Assembly: GCA_964453435.1 (NCBI GenBank)
Contig: CAYVQZ010000064.1
Location: 1 to 25,524, forward strand
Direction of reading: 5' to 3'
Origin: CAYVQZ01 sp964453435
Lineage (GTDB): Bacteria; Abyssobacteria; SURF-5
DNA: 25,524 nt
The notes under the pieces are model-generated. The model saw only the letters and a program-made list of their open reading frames with translations, was not told the origin of the DNA and ran no database searches. Below, in pieces: positions 1 through 7,034 of this stretch. A program made the position numbers and the translations under genes. Position 1 is the first letter of the stretch, and each line of letters starts with the position of its first letter.

Positions 1-35
1 TTGCGACCACAGAGAGGTAGACTATTACATGCGGT

Positions 36-425
36 TCATATTCTCTGTTGCTGCAGGACTTTTCTTCTGATGATCTCAATTGAGAAGGCAAGGGAGAGGA
101 CAAGCCACATCCACACCAGCCAATTCAAACCAATGGCTTCGTACAGAGTGAGAGCCAAGCATAGCTGAGCATGAAGAAAGTTGAAGACGAAAGCGCAATA
201 TTTAAACCTCGTGCCTTTCTTGGCGTTTTCAAAAACAGTTAGCTTGTCAAATATGATATAGCAAACTCCGAAAACTGAGAAAACCGCCCATATCATTAAC
301 CCCATCCACAGCGTTGACAAGAAGGCGCGTCTAAAAAACAGCACGATGACCACAAGGCATATATTAAATATCCAGACGATCGACTCGAATGGGTAGCTGA
401 GCTTAAATGCGCTGGTTTTCAGCAT
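36..425 (-). CDS. Small four-helix membrane protein, putative partner (immunity-like) of the upstream RHS tip
   Basis: The product is 129 residues from the ATG at 425. I see four hydrophobic segments, roughly residues 12-31, 36-59, 75-99 and 101-121, ending in a basic tail rich in Arg, Lys and Gln. I recognise no family. The open frame extends upstream to a TTG at 443, but the ATG at 425 is preferred because a GGGAGG ribosome-binding site lies 6 bases before it. That ATG shares one base with the stop of the RHS fragment (TAATG), so the two genes are probably translationally coupled. A small gene placed directly after an RHS C-terminal tip is the usual place for an immunity protein; the immunity role is inferred from position and topology only. 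Nothing is seen in bases 1-35. Confidence 0.6.
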   Translation of the reverse strand: MLKTSAFKLSYPFESIVWIFNICLVVIVLFFRRAFLSTLWMGLMIWAVFSVFGVCYIIFDKLTVFENAKKGTRFKYCAFVFNFLHAQLCLALTLYEAIGLNWLVWMWLVLSLAFSIEIIRRKVLQQQRI

Positions 426-959
426 TAGCATCCTCCCGCACAATCATTCAGACAACCATCGTACCAGTCCGTAGCTGCTTTGTGGCAAACTGCAGCGCCA
501 GTTGTGCACGCTGTTATACACAACCACATAAAAACCCCTGAGAACGTTGCGCAAGCTGCCATGCAGACCGCATAGCCCGTCACGCATGCTGTCTCCATTA
601 CGGCATACCAAAGCCAGCATTCATATGCGCAATCAATCATACCCGTGGGATCAACCAAATTGACTGGATTGTTACGGACGATCGGATAGAGATTTGGAAA
701 CGCGATATTCTTATGCAAAAAGGTTTGAGTAAACAGCACGAATAAAGGATCCCGGCTCAAAAACCTCCCCACCGCCGCGTCATAATACCTCGCCCGGTAG
801 TAATACAATCCGCTCTCGCTGTCATATTCCCTTGCCGTGTAGGTGAATGGGTTCGCGAGCGTCCCGCTCTCCGAGATGATCTCGCCGTCGCGGTACATGC
901 TTATCGATCCCCAAACTCTGCACGTAGTTCGCCACCAGAGAGTTACTGCCGTCATATTC
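425..959 (-). pseudogene. RHS C-terminal fragment A with Cys-rich CX3C tail (5'-truncated, internally deleted)
   Basis: The intact reading frame (425-964) gives the end of an RHS core: an ARYYDAAVGRFLSRDP-type block, then an NNPVNLVDPTG block that normally ends the core. After it comes a 71-residue tail (425-640) with 11 cysteines, eight or more of them in CX3C spacing. Upstream, RHS sequence begins near 959 (AEYDGSNSLVANY in another frame), and a short deletion near 905 shifts the frame. A further in-frame loss removes about 34 residues (the YHSDALGS block) present in fragment B. No full-length RHS gene lies upstream; the fragment starts only 40 bases after the stop of the preceding membrane-protein gene. 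That is the layout of an orphan RHS tip cassette. The tail matches no toxin family I know. It may be unexpressed. Confidence 0.75.
750..887. repeat. RHS core repeat, copy A
   Basis: This 138-base stretch encodes the end of the RHS core and aligns with 1806-1944 in the same orientation at roughly 85% identity by eye. It shows that the two RHS tips come from duplicated or related cores, whereas the DNA 3' of each copy (the tails) is unrelated. Confidence 0.8.
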
Positions 960-998
960 AGCAACCAAGAAGACCTTTATGCTTTCTACAGTTGTAAC

Positions 999-1466
999 TT
1001 AAGCAAATACCAATATCACGACAACCGCGATGAAATATACGATTCTCAAAGCCATGGCTCCTTCGGGAACTGGAGTCTTGATTTCACGGGTGCTTTGCTT
1101 TTCAAGCAATAGTATTGCTAATGTAGAAAGTAATAGATACGATACAAATGCGTAGCCCAAAAAGAATGCGATCGCAATATCCGAAATTGCATTAACAAAT
1201 ACGTAAATGGCGACAAGACTAATGGCATACGCTAGAGTCCGAAAATAAATGCCGGTTTCTGCGACAGGAAGAAAACCATCTGTTAAGCGACCCTTTACGA
1301 TGAAATAAAATATCAGGCTTCCCGCAAATCCCAACAGCATGGAATAGAATAGCTGATTCATCGGAGGTGTTATGTTTCGGACCAAAGAAGCTAATAGAAG
1401 ACTGACCGCGACTACGGATAGCGTTCTAAATTTCGATTTCAATAATCTTCTTTCTGCTGATGCCAT
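999..1466 (-). CDS. Multi-pass membrane protein, putative partner (immunity-like) of RHS tip B
   Basis: The product is 155 residues from the ATG at 1466, which has a GGAG ribosome-binding site 8 bases upstream. A GTG at 1496 in the same frame would overlap the RHS stop by 4 bases and is the alternative start. Hydrophobic stretches near residues 17-32, 39-57, 73-95, 97-120 and 138-155 suggest four or five membrane passes; the N-terminus is basic. I recognise no family. It follows RHS fragment B just as the 36-425 gene follows fragment A, yet the two membrane proteins show no obvious similarity to each other. Cassette-specific partners are expected of immunity proteins. The function is inferred from context only. 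Confidence 0.6.
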   Translation of the reverse strand: MASAERRLLKSKFRTLSVVAVSLLLASLVRNITPPMNQLFYSMLLGFAGSLIFYFIVKGRLTDGFLPVAETGIYFRTLAYAISLVAIYVFVNAISDIAIAFFLGYAFVSYLLLSTLAILLLEKQSTREIKTPVPEGAMALRIVYFIAVVVILVFA

Positions 1467-1492
1467 ATCTTTTCTCCACAACCATGCCCCGT

Positions 1493-2120
1493 TCACTCTT
1501 CAGGATGAAGATACTCACACAGTGATTCACAGATGAAGATAACGCAAGCAGCAACACAAATAGCTTCATCCGGCACACAATCGGCCAAGCAAAGAATCAC
1601 GCACAAACCTGTGCAGCCGAACATGCACTCCTTATACTCCCTTGAACTGAAGCCTGAAGGGTCTTTCAAGTTCAATGGGTTATTCGCCACATACAAATAA
1701 AGTCTATCGACTCCAAAGGCCCTCATCAAGACTTGGTCGAACAATATGACTTCCTCTATCAGAGTCCTCCCTCCGTAACGAAGGAACTTAGGAGTAAGGA
1801 TCGGGTCCCGGCTCAAAAACCTCCCCACTCCCGCATCATAATACCTCGCCCGGTAGTAAATACAGCCCGCTCTCCTCATCCCGCTCCCTTGCCGTGTAGG
1901 TGAATGGGTTCTCGAGCGCGCCGCTCTCCGATATGATCGCGCCGAAGGCTGAGTAGTCGTACGAGCGCACAACGGCCTGGCTGTCATCGGTCATCTGGTA
2001 GATGCTCCCCAGCGCATCCGAATGGTACCAGTACATCTCGCCGTCCCTGAACATCGAGATCGGCTGGTCGGTGCCGGGCCCGAAGGTGGCTGGCGACCGA
2101 GCGTCATCCTCTCCATTAAA
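1493..2120 (-). pseudogene. RHS C-terminal fragment B with Cys-rich CX3C tail (frameshifted, 5'-truncated)
   Basis: Two overlapping frames together encode an RHS tip. The upstream frame holds TFGPGTDQPISMFRDGE, YWYHSDALGSI and NPFTYTARE blocks. It is joined by a one-base insertion in the AAA at 1858-1860 to the downstream frame, which holds RARYYDAGVGRFLSRDP and NNPLNLKDPSG. The tail after the DPSG motif (1493-1651) is about 52 residues with nine cysteines; five are spaced exactly every fourth residue, followed by two more CX3C pairs. No RHS sequence is visible 5' of about 2120, so this is a detached tip. The insertion could be a genuine mutation or an assembly error. The tail resembles no named toxin domain but shares an xCxAAC stretch and CX3C spacing with tail A. 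Confidence 0.75.
1806..1944. repeat. RHS core repeat, copy B
   Basis: Direct-repeat partner of 750-887. It is one base longer than copy A because of the extra A at 1858-1860 that breaks the RHS frame. Confidence 0.8.
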
Positions 2121-2124
2121 TACA

Positions 2125-2171
2125 GGCGCCGCCGGACCCAAAAAATCGAAAGTTCCTGCGTCATCGCGATG
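2125..2171. repeat. Diverged direct repeat flanking hicBA, copy 1
   Basis: About 46 bases matching 2867-2912 in the same orientation, roughly 80% identical by eye (shared core GCCGGACCC, AAAA, TCGAAAG, TCAT, GCG). The two copies bracket the hicBA locus. The stretch between this repeat and hicA (2172-2354) holds no gene I recognise. Confidence 0.6.
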
Positions 2172-2354
2172 GTATTCAAGAAACTTGGGTGGTTCCCAAA
2201 TCAGAAGAGTAATGATAAAGGACCGGCGGAGGCACTTTTTCGGACTGTGGTTTTGGAGTTGACCCTCTATCCTTTGCATAGAATGGAGCCATGCATTATC
2301 GGATATCAGACGGATGCAAGAGACGAAGGCCCGACTCAACCGAAGTCGATGGGA

Positions 2355-2576
2355 TCACAGGGCCTGAACAAATTCTTCCACATTGAGTCCGGCCTGCCGA
2401 ATTATGGCTCTCGGCGTTCCTCGGTCGAGTTCTTTATGGTCGGGGACAACGACTTGGGCGAAGGGGGAGTCCCCCCGCAGAATGATATGGCTTCCTTCGC
2501 GTCGTTTCAAACGAAAACCGGGTTTTTCCGGAACTTTAACGCATTCCTTGCCAGAAATCACGGGCAATTTGGTCAT
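2355..2576 (-). CDS. hicA: HicA-family mRNA interferase toxin
   Basis: The product is 73 residues, the normal size for HicA. It has the family layout: GKECVKVPEKPGFRLKRREGSH with the catalytic His in the GSHIIL motif, then VVVPDHKELDRGT and RAIIRQAGLNVEEF. HicA proteins are small double-stranded-RNA-binding-fold ribonucleases that cleave mRNA and are neutralised by HicB. The ATG overlaps the residual hicB stop (ATGA), so the order here is hicB then hicA. The toxin looks intact while its antitoxin is broken, which implies that it is silent, mutated in a way not obvious here, neutralised in trans, or that the antitoxin lesion is an assembly error. Confidence 0.88.
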   Translation of the reverse strand: MTKLPVISGKECVKVPEKPGFRLKRREGSHIILRGDSPFAQVVVPDHKELDRGTPRAIIRQAGLNVEEFVQAL

Positions 2577-2742
2577 ACGGCCACCAGCAGGGCTTCAGAG
2601 CGGTCTTCAGGAACGGTCAAACCGTCTTGCTCGAGTGCTGTAACATATCCTTTGTTTTCCCCTGGCTGATGCAACCCGGGAGACTGGGACACTCGGCCAC
2701 CCAGTAACCGTCTTCTCCCGGGAAGATGATGACTTGTCCCAT
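2573..2742 (-). pseudogene. hicB: HicB-family antitoxin, disrupted by an internal deletion
   Basis: From the ATG at 2742 the frame reads MGQVIIFPGEDGYWVAECPSLPGCISQGKTK-like HicB sequence, then leaves the family after GKTK and stops at 2617. The HicB C-terminal part (ALEQDGLTVPEDRSE) is present in another frame and ends at 2573, overlapping the hicA start. The usual EEAL-NIKEAI helix between these parts is missing, so a deletion of a few tens of bases, not a multiple of three, lies near 2650-2656. A GGGGGAT stretch about 6 bases upstream may be the ribosome-binding site. The open frame upstream of 2742 does not look like HicB. Confidence 0.8.
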
Positions 2743-2866
2743 CGGTTTATCCCCCAAAAAGGTCTGCCCGTTGAAGTTCAGGCACTCAACTATTGTATCG
2801 ATTGTTCCCGGGCCTTGCAACGCACTGCGGAGAAAATATCTGACCAAGCTCGTCTTCAGCAATATT

Positions 2867-2912
2867 GGCGTTGCCGGACCCGAAAATCGAAAGAGCCCGC
2901 ATCATTGCGGTG
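2867..2912. repeat. Diverged direct repeat flanking hicBA, copy 2
   Basis: Partner of 2125-2171. It lies just upstream of hicB. The following 2913-3016 up to the acyl-CoA synthetase stop contains no recognisable gene. Confidence 0.6.
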
Positions 2913-3016
2913 TGACTCAGGGAGCACAGACAACGGTCGAAAATGTCGCGATCACGGGACTTTCTCAGGTCCGAGTGGAGCGTGGAAACTCATGCTGGGA
3001 TTTGAGTGGCAGGAAC

Positions 3017-4420
3017 TCAGGGCCGGACCCTGATTTCCCCTTTTCTCCATTCGTGGTAGGCGACAACCTTGGAATACGCGTTAATGGCCTTTTCGGGAGA
3101 AGTGTAGAGAGGATAACCGGCGGCTTGCAGCTTGTTGCAGAATTCGGTGTCACCCACAAATCCGGCCATGCTGATGAGGATGCACGGTTTCGTAAGCTCC
3201 TTTTTCACATCGAGCATGTATTCGAGGTATTCCTGCTGTCCGGATGGGGTAAGCCCGCCGCCGATAACCAAACACGCGTCGATGTTCTCATCCTTGTCGA
3301 CCACGCGCAACGTGTCGGAGTAAAGCGAGATGATGCCCCACGGCGCGACCCCGAGGTCAATCGGATTCCTGAAACTGGCGCCGGCTTCCGGCACAAATCT
3401 CTTCACTTGCTCTACGGTTTCCCTCTTCAGTTGACCAAGCTGAAGCCCGCCGCGCTCGAGCGCGTCCGCTGCGGCGACCGCCGGCCCGCCGGGTCCGGAG
3501 ATGATCGCCATTCGCCTGCCTGTCGTCTCCGGCATGTAATGAAAGGCGGTCGCGATATCGATCATCTCTTCAACGCCGTCCGCCCGAATCGCCCCGCTCT
3601 GTCTGAGCGCGGAATTCCACACCTCATCGGAGCCGGCCAGCGAACCGGTGTGCGACGCCACCGCCCGCGCTCCCAGTACCGTTGACCCGCCCTTCCACAC
3701 GATGATCGGTTTCCTGAGGCTTCCGTCTCTGAGCGCGTGAAACAGCGCCCGCCCATCGCGGGCGCCTTCGATGTATGCGGTTACGATTTCCGTCTTCCCG
3801 TCCTTGGCCAGATAGTCGATGAAATCGCTGCTTGAAAGGTCGCTTTCATTTCCGATGCTGACGACCTTGCTGATGCTCATCCCCCTGAGCGTCGCCATCA
3901 GGGTGACGAACGCGCCCATGGAACCGCTCTGCGAGACGAACGCCAACTTGCCCACTGTTGACGGCATGGTGGGGAAGAAACCGAGGCCCGATTCGGGACA
4001 GTAAACACCCATGCAGTTCGGGCCGACAAGCCGCATGTCGCCCGAGCGCGCCGCCTCCACCATTCTTCGCTCTCGCTCGAATCCGATATCCTCTCCCGTC
4101 TCACCGAAGCCCGATGTGAAAACGATTGCCGCTTTCACGCGCTTCTTCACACAGTCTTCGATGACATCCTGCAACTGCTCGTTTCCCACAAGTACGATTG
4201 CGAGGTCCACGGGCGCCGGGATTGCGCTCACCCTCGGATAGGCCTTCAAGCCGAGTATCTCGTCGGCATTCGGATTAATCGGGAAAACCTCTCCCTTGAA
4301 GCCGGGATCGAGCAGCGCCTGGAGGAAAACCAGCCCCGGTTTGAAGCTGCGCGGCGCGCCGACAACAGCTACCGTTTTGGGATAAAAGACGGCCTGCATC
4401 TGTTCCTGCGTGTAACTCAT
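3017..4420 (-). CDS. Acyl-CoA synthetase (NDP-forming), alpha-type subunit
   Basis: The product is 467 residues. An N-terminal Rossmann CoA-binding domain (about 8-130, with VAVVGAPRS and PINPNADEILG) is followed by two succinyl-CoA-ligase-like domains. The phospho-accepting His is His257 in ASHTGSLAG, the position equivalent to the catalytic His of archaeal ADP-forming acetyl-CoA synthetase. These enzymes convert acyl-CoA plus ADP and phosphate to acid, CoA and ATP, or the reverse. The start at 4420 is chosen because GAGGA lies 7 bases upstream; the frame runs on to 4465 without support. The ATP-grasp beta domain, fused or adjacent in many relatives, is absent from this protein and from the window, so it must be encoded elsewhere if the enzyme works. 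It could handle arylacetyl-CoA or branched acyl-CoA made by IorAB. Confidence 0.85.
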   Translation of the reverse strand: MSYTQEQMQAVFYPKTVAVVGAPRSFKPGLVFLQALLDPGFKGEVFPINPNADEILGLKAYPRVSAIPAPVDLAIVLVGNEQLQDVIEDCVKKRVKAAIVFTSGFGETGEDIGFERERRMVEAARSGDMRLVGPNCMGVYCPESGLGFFPTMPSTVGKLAFVSQSGSMGAFVTLMATLRGMSISKVVSIGNESDLSSSDFIDYLAKDGKTEIVTAYIEGARDGRALFHALRDGSLRKPIIVWKGGSTVLGARAVASHTGSLAGSDEVWNSALRQSGAIRADGVEEMIDIATAFHYMPETTGRRMAIISGPGGPAVAAADALERGGLQLGQLKRETVEQVKRFVPEAGASFRNPIDLGVAPWGIISLYSDTLRVVDKDENIDACLVIGGGLTPSGQQEYLEYMLDVKKELTKPCILISMAGFVGDTEFCNKLQAAGYPLYTSPEKAINAYSKVVAYHEWRKGEIRVRP

Positions 4421-4507
4421 GTGACATCCTCGTGTGAGTATGGCGCCTGGTCCCGCGAACGGCATAGATGGTTTCCGGGGTTCATGCCTGGACCGCGGAC
4501 GCCTGAA

Positions 4508-4536
4508 ATCGTATCATATCGTCCGTGGGATTTCAA
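4508..4536 (-). promoter_or_regulatory. Predicted sigma70-type promoter for the acyl-CoA synthetase gene
   Basis: On the minus strand, TTGAAA (4531-4536) and TACGAT (4508-4513) are separated by 17 bases. The predicted start is near 4501, about 80 bases before the ATG. Confidence 0.4.
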
Positions 4537-4649
4537 CGCACCCGAAGAGACCATTTGACGCGCGAATCCAGACAAGGGGGACACGCGCCGGAGTCATAAA
4601 CTTCGGAAATCAGGGCGCCGACTTCATTGGAAAAGCCGAGGCAAAAGCC

Positions 4650-4679
4650 TTGCAGACGGTATCCGGCGTATGCTAGAAT
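4650..4679 (+). promoter_or_regulatory. Predicted sigma70-type promoter for the M50 peptidase gene
   Basis: TTGCAG (4650-4655) and TAGAAT (4674-4679) are 18 bases apart, giving a leader of about 30 bases before the ATG at 4717. The match is moderate at -35 and good at -10. Confidence 0.4.
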
Positions 4680-4716
4680 AACGTGTTCCAAACGCTTGAT
4701 TACAGAGAGTTTTCGA

Positions 4717-5640
4717 ATGAATTACAACGGCCGCTACACCAGTCAAACCGATACGGAACCGACAGAAGTCTTTCTTGAGGAGAGAATTTTTCCGCCAGCT
4801 CCGCCCCCGCAACCGCCCAACAAAGTCAGGACAAATATCATCCTGTTTTTCGCCACCGTGTTTACGACACTGCTTGCCGGAGCGATGCTGGAGGAAGTGA
4901 ATCCGCTCACGCATCCTCAATTCATATACAAGGGCTTCCCTTTTTCCTTTACCATAATGTCGATATTGCTCTCGCATGAACTCGGCCACTACCTCATGTC
5001 GCGCCGCCACAAGGTCGATGCGACGCTCCCTTACTTCATTCCGGCGCCCACGTTCATCGGCACCTTCGGCGCTGTTATCAAGGTGAAATCGAACCTGCCG
5101 GACAGGCGTGCGCTGCTCGACATCGGCGCTGCCGGCCCGATTATCGGTTTTATTGTGACGATTCCCGCCCTGGTCATCGGGCTCAAGCTCTCGGAGCCGG
5201 TTCCCGACACTTCCGGCGGCATCACGTTCGGCTCGTCGCTGTTGCTGGAGTTGGTCACGAAGCGCTTCTTTGCTTCTGTGCCTGAGGGATATGCGATTTA
5301 TTTGCACCCGGTCGCGCTCGCCGGCTGGGTCGGACTGCTCGTCACAATGATGAATCTGCTCCCGGTGGGAATGATGGATGGCGGTCACATCACGTATGCT
5401 CTTTTCGGGAAGTGGCATTATCATATTTCTCGCGTCGTCGTCGCCATTCTCCTGATCATGGGTGTTTACGGCTGGTTCGGATGGGCCATATGGGGGTTGC
5501 TGAACCTGGCATTCGGGCTGAGACACCCGCCTCCGACGTATCCGAACATAAAACTCGACAGAAAGAGAAAGCTCATCGGCGCCGTCGCTGCGGTCATCCT
5601 GATATTGACCTTTGTGCCAACACCCTTTTCGATTAAATAG
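4717..5640 (+). CDS. Site-2 protease (M50) family intramembrane metallopeptidase
   Basis: The product is 307 residues. A Pro-rich cytoplasmic N-terminus precedes several membrane helices. The zinc-binding HExxH motif is HELGH at 87-91 within SHELGHYLMSRR, and the third ligand motif is NLLPVGMMDGGH at 213-224 (Asp221). A TFIGTFGAVIKVKS stretch and a GAAGP stretch lie between them, as in the large bacterial and plant EGY-like branch. Such proteins cleave substrates within the membrane; the substrate is unknown. The start at 4717 is preferred over an upstream in-frame ATG at 4627 because the family-like sequence begins there, the predicted promoter lies between the two, and GAGAG sits about 10 bases before it. 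It is divergent from the acyl-CoA synthetase gene. No PDZ domain is seen. Confidence 0.87.
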   Translation: MNYNGRYTSQTDTEPTEVFLEERIFPPAPPPQPPNKVRTNIILFFATVFTTLLAGAMLEEVNPLTHPQFIYKGFPFSFTIMSILLSHELGHYLMSRRHKVDATLPYFIPAPTFIGTFGAVIKVKSNLPDRRALLDIGAAGPIIGFIVTIPALVIGLKLSEPVPDTSGGITFGSSLLLELVTKRFFASVPEGYAIYLHPVALAGWVGLLVTMMNLLPVGMMDGGHITYALFGKWHYHISRVVVAILLIMGVYGWFGWAIWGLLNLAFGLRHPPPTYPNIKLDRKRKLIGAVAAVILILTFVPTPFSIK

Positions 5641-5798
5641 GATGAGCGCGGCGATATGTCGCCTGTTGCTTCACGATTCATTCGTGCCGAGCATATCTCA
5701 CGATTGCGTCTTTTGCCGGAAACGGATGCGCCGCCTGGAACACACATCATAGCAGTATCGGCCCCGCAAAATTGGAGAACAGGCGCCACGGGCGCTGA

Positions 5799-6941
5799 AT
5801 GATGAAAAGACCCGTCGACATACCGCCGTTTCTCGTCATGGAAGTGCTCGAGCGGGCGCAGGAACTCGAGCGACAGGGACACAACGTGGTGCATCTGGAG
5901 GTTGGCGAGCCCGATTTCCCGACGCCCGATTGCATAAAGGAAGCCGCCCTGCGCGCGCTTCGAGAGGGCGAAACGCATTATTCGGCCAGTGTCGGAATTC
6001 TTCCGTTGCGCGAGGCCGTCTGCGAGTATTTCGCCTCTCGATACAAGGTGGAAATCGGTCCGGAACGCGTCATCGTCACATCCGGGACTTCGCCGGGCAT
6101 CCTCCTCACTCTCTCCGCCATCCTTGAAGAAGGGGACGAGGTGATTCTGCCAAATCCCCACTACGCCTGCTACCCGCAATTCATCAACTATGTCGGCGGA
6201 ACTCCGGGGCTCGTGGATGTTCGCGAGGAAACCGGTTTCGAGCTCGAGCCCGACCGGGTTCGCGCCCGCGTGGGACCGCGCACACGGGCAATCCTGATAA
6301 ATTCGCCCGCCAATCCCACCGGCCATGTGATGAGCGGCGAGGTCATCGAGAATATCTGTTCGCTCGGACCAATCGTCGTCTCGGACGAGATTTACCATGG
6401 CCTTGTGTATGAGGGCAAGGAACACTCGGCGCTTGAATATACCGATAACGCCTTCGTGCTGAACGGATTCTCCAAGCTCTACGCGATGACGGGCTGGCGG
6501 CTGGGATACATTATCGCGCCGCCGAAATATCAGCGGCTGATACAGAAAATGCAGCAGAATTTCTTCATCGCGGCCAATACGTTCGTGCAGTGGGCCGGCG
6601 TGGCCGCGCTGAAGGAAGCGCAGCCCGATGTGGACCGAATGGTTGCGCGCTTCAACGAGCGGAGGCGGCTCATCCTCGAGCGAATCCGCGAGATCGGGTT
6701 CGGCGTGGCGAAGGAGCCGACCGGCGCTTTTTACGTTCTGGCAAACGCGGAGCGTTTCACCCGGGACTCGCTCAAGTTTGTGTTCGAGGTACTCGAAAAC
6801 GCGCATGTGGACATCACGCCCGGAGTCGATTTCGGCTCGAACGCCGAGGGATACGTCCGATTCTCATACGCCAACTCCCTCGAAAACATCGAAGAAGGAA
6901 TGAAAAGATTGGCGGATTATCTCCGCAAAAGGCAGAGATGA
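5799..6941 (+). CDS. PLP-dependent class I/II aminotransferase (aspartate/aromatic type)
   Basis: The product is 380 residues, full length for fold-type I aminotransferases. Visible features are LEVGEPDFPTP (33-43), SANPTG (169-175), the PLP-contacting DEIYH (196-200), Schiff-base Lys226 in NGFSKLYAMTGWRLGY, and the substrate-carboxylate Arg354 in YVRFSYA. It transfers an amino group between an amino acid and a 2-oxoacid; substrate choice cannot be read from the sequence. Close relatives are annotated as aspartate, alanine or aromatic aminotransferases. With iorAB in the neighbourhood it could supply arylpyruvates. Two adjacent ATGs (5799, 5802) are possible starts and no strong ribosome-binding site is seen. 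The 158 bases upstream contain only a weak GGCGA/TCGCC hairpin at 5650-5663. Confidence 0.87.
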   Translation: MMKRPVDIPPFLVMEVLERAQELERQGHNVVHLEVGEPDFPTPDCIKEAALRALREGETHYSASVGILPLREAVCEYFASRYKVEIGPERVIVTSGTSPGILLTLSAILEEGDEVILPNPHYACYPQFINYVGGTPGLVDVREETGFELEPDRVRARVGPRTRAILINSPANPTGHVMSGEVIENICSLGPIVVSDEIYHGLVYEGKEHSALEYTDNAFVLNGFSKLYAMTGWRLGYIIAPPKYQRLIQKMQQNFFIAANTFVQWAGVAALKEAQPDVDRMVARFNERRRLILERIREIGFGVAKEPTGAFYVLANAERFTRDSLKFVFEVLENAHVDITPGVDFGSNAEGYVRFSYANSLENIEEGMKRLADYLRKRQR

Positions 6942-6968
6942 GAAATAGAGCGAAAATGGATTTGGATA

Positions 6969-6997
6969 TTGAATTATGGTCAGAACATGTATATAAT
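6969..6997 (+). promoter_or_regulatory. Predicted promoter of the restriction-modification operon
   Basis: TTGAAT (6969-6974) and a perfect TATAAT (6992-6997) are exactly 17 bases apart, 28 bases after the aminotransferase stop. Transcription would start near 7004. This rules against the upstream start codons at 6969 and 6987 for the methyltransferase and favours the TTG at 7035. Confidence 0.55.
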
Positions 6998-7034
6998 TCA
7001 TTCCAAATTCTGGCCAAGAGAAAGGCGGAACTCA

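Noticed and set aside
2726..3685. A 319-codon plus-strand frame over hicB and the acyl-CoA synthetase 3' end
   Set aside because: It is antisense to the synthetase coding sequence, with no family features.
5466..6806. A 446-codon minus-strand open frame across the M50 peptidase end and the aminotransferase
   Set aside because: It is antisense to genes with full catalytic motifs; no motif or ribosome-binding site supports it.
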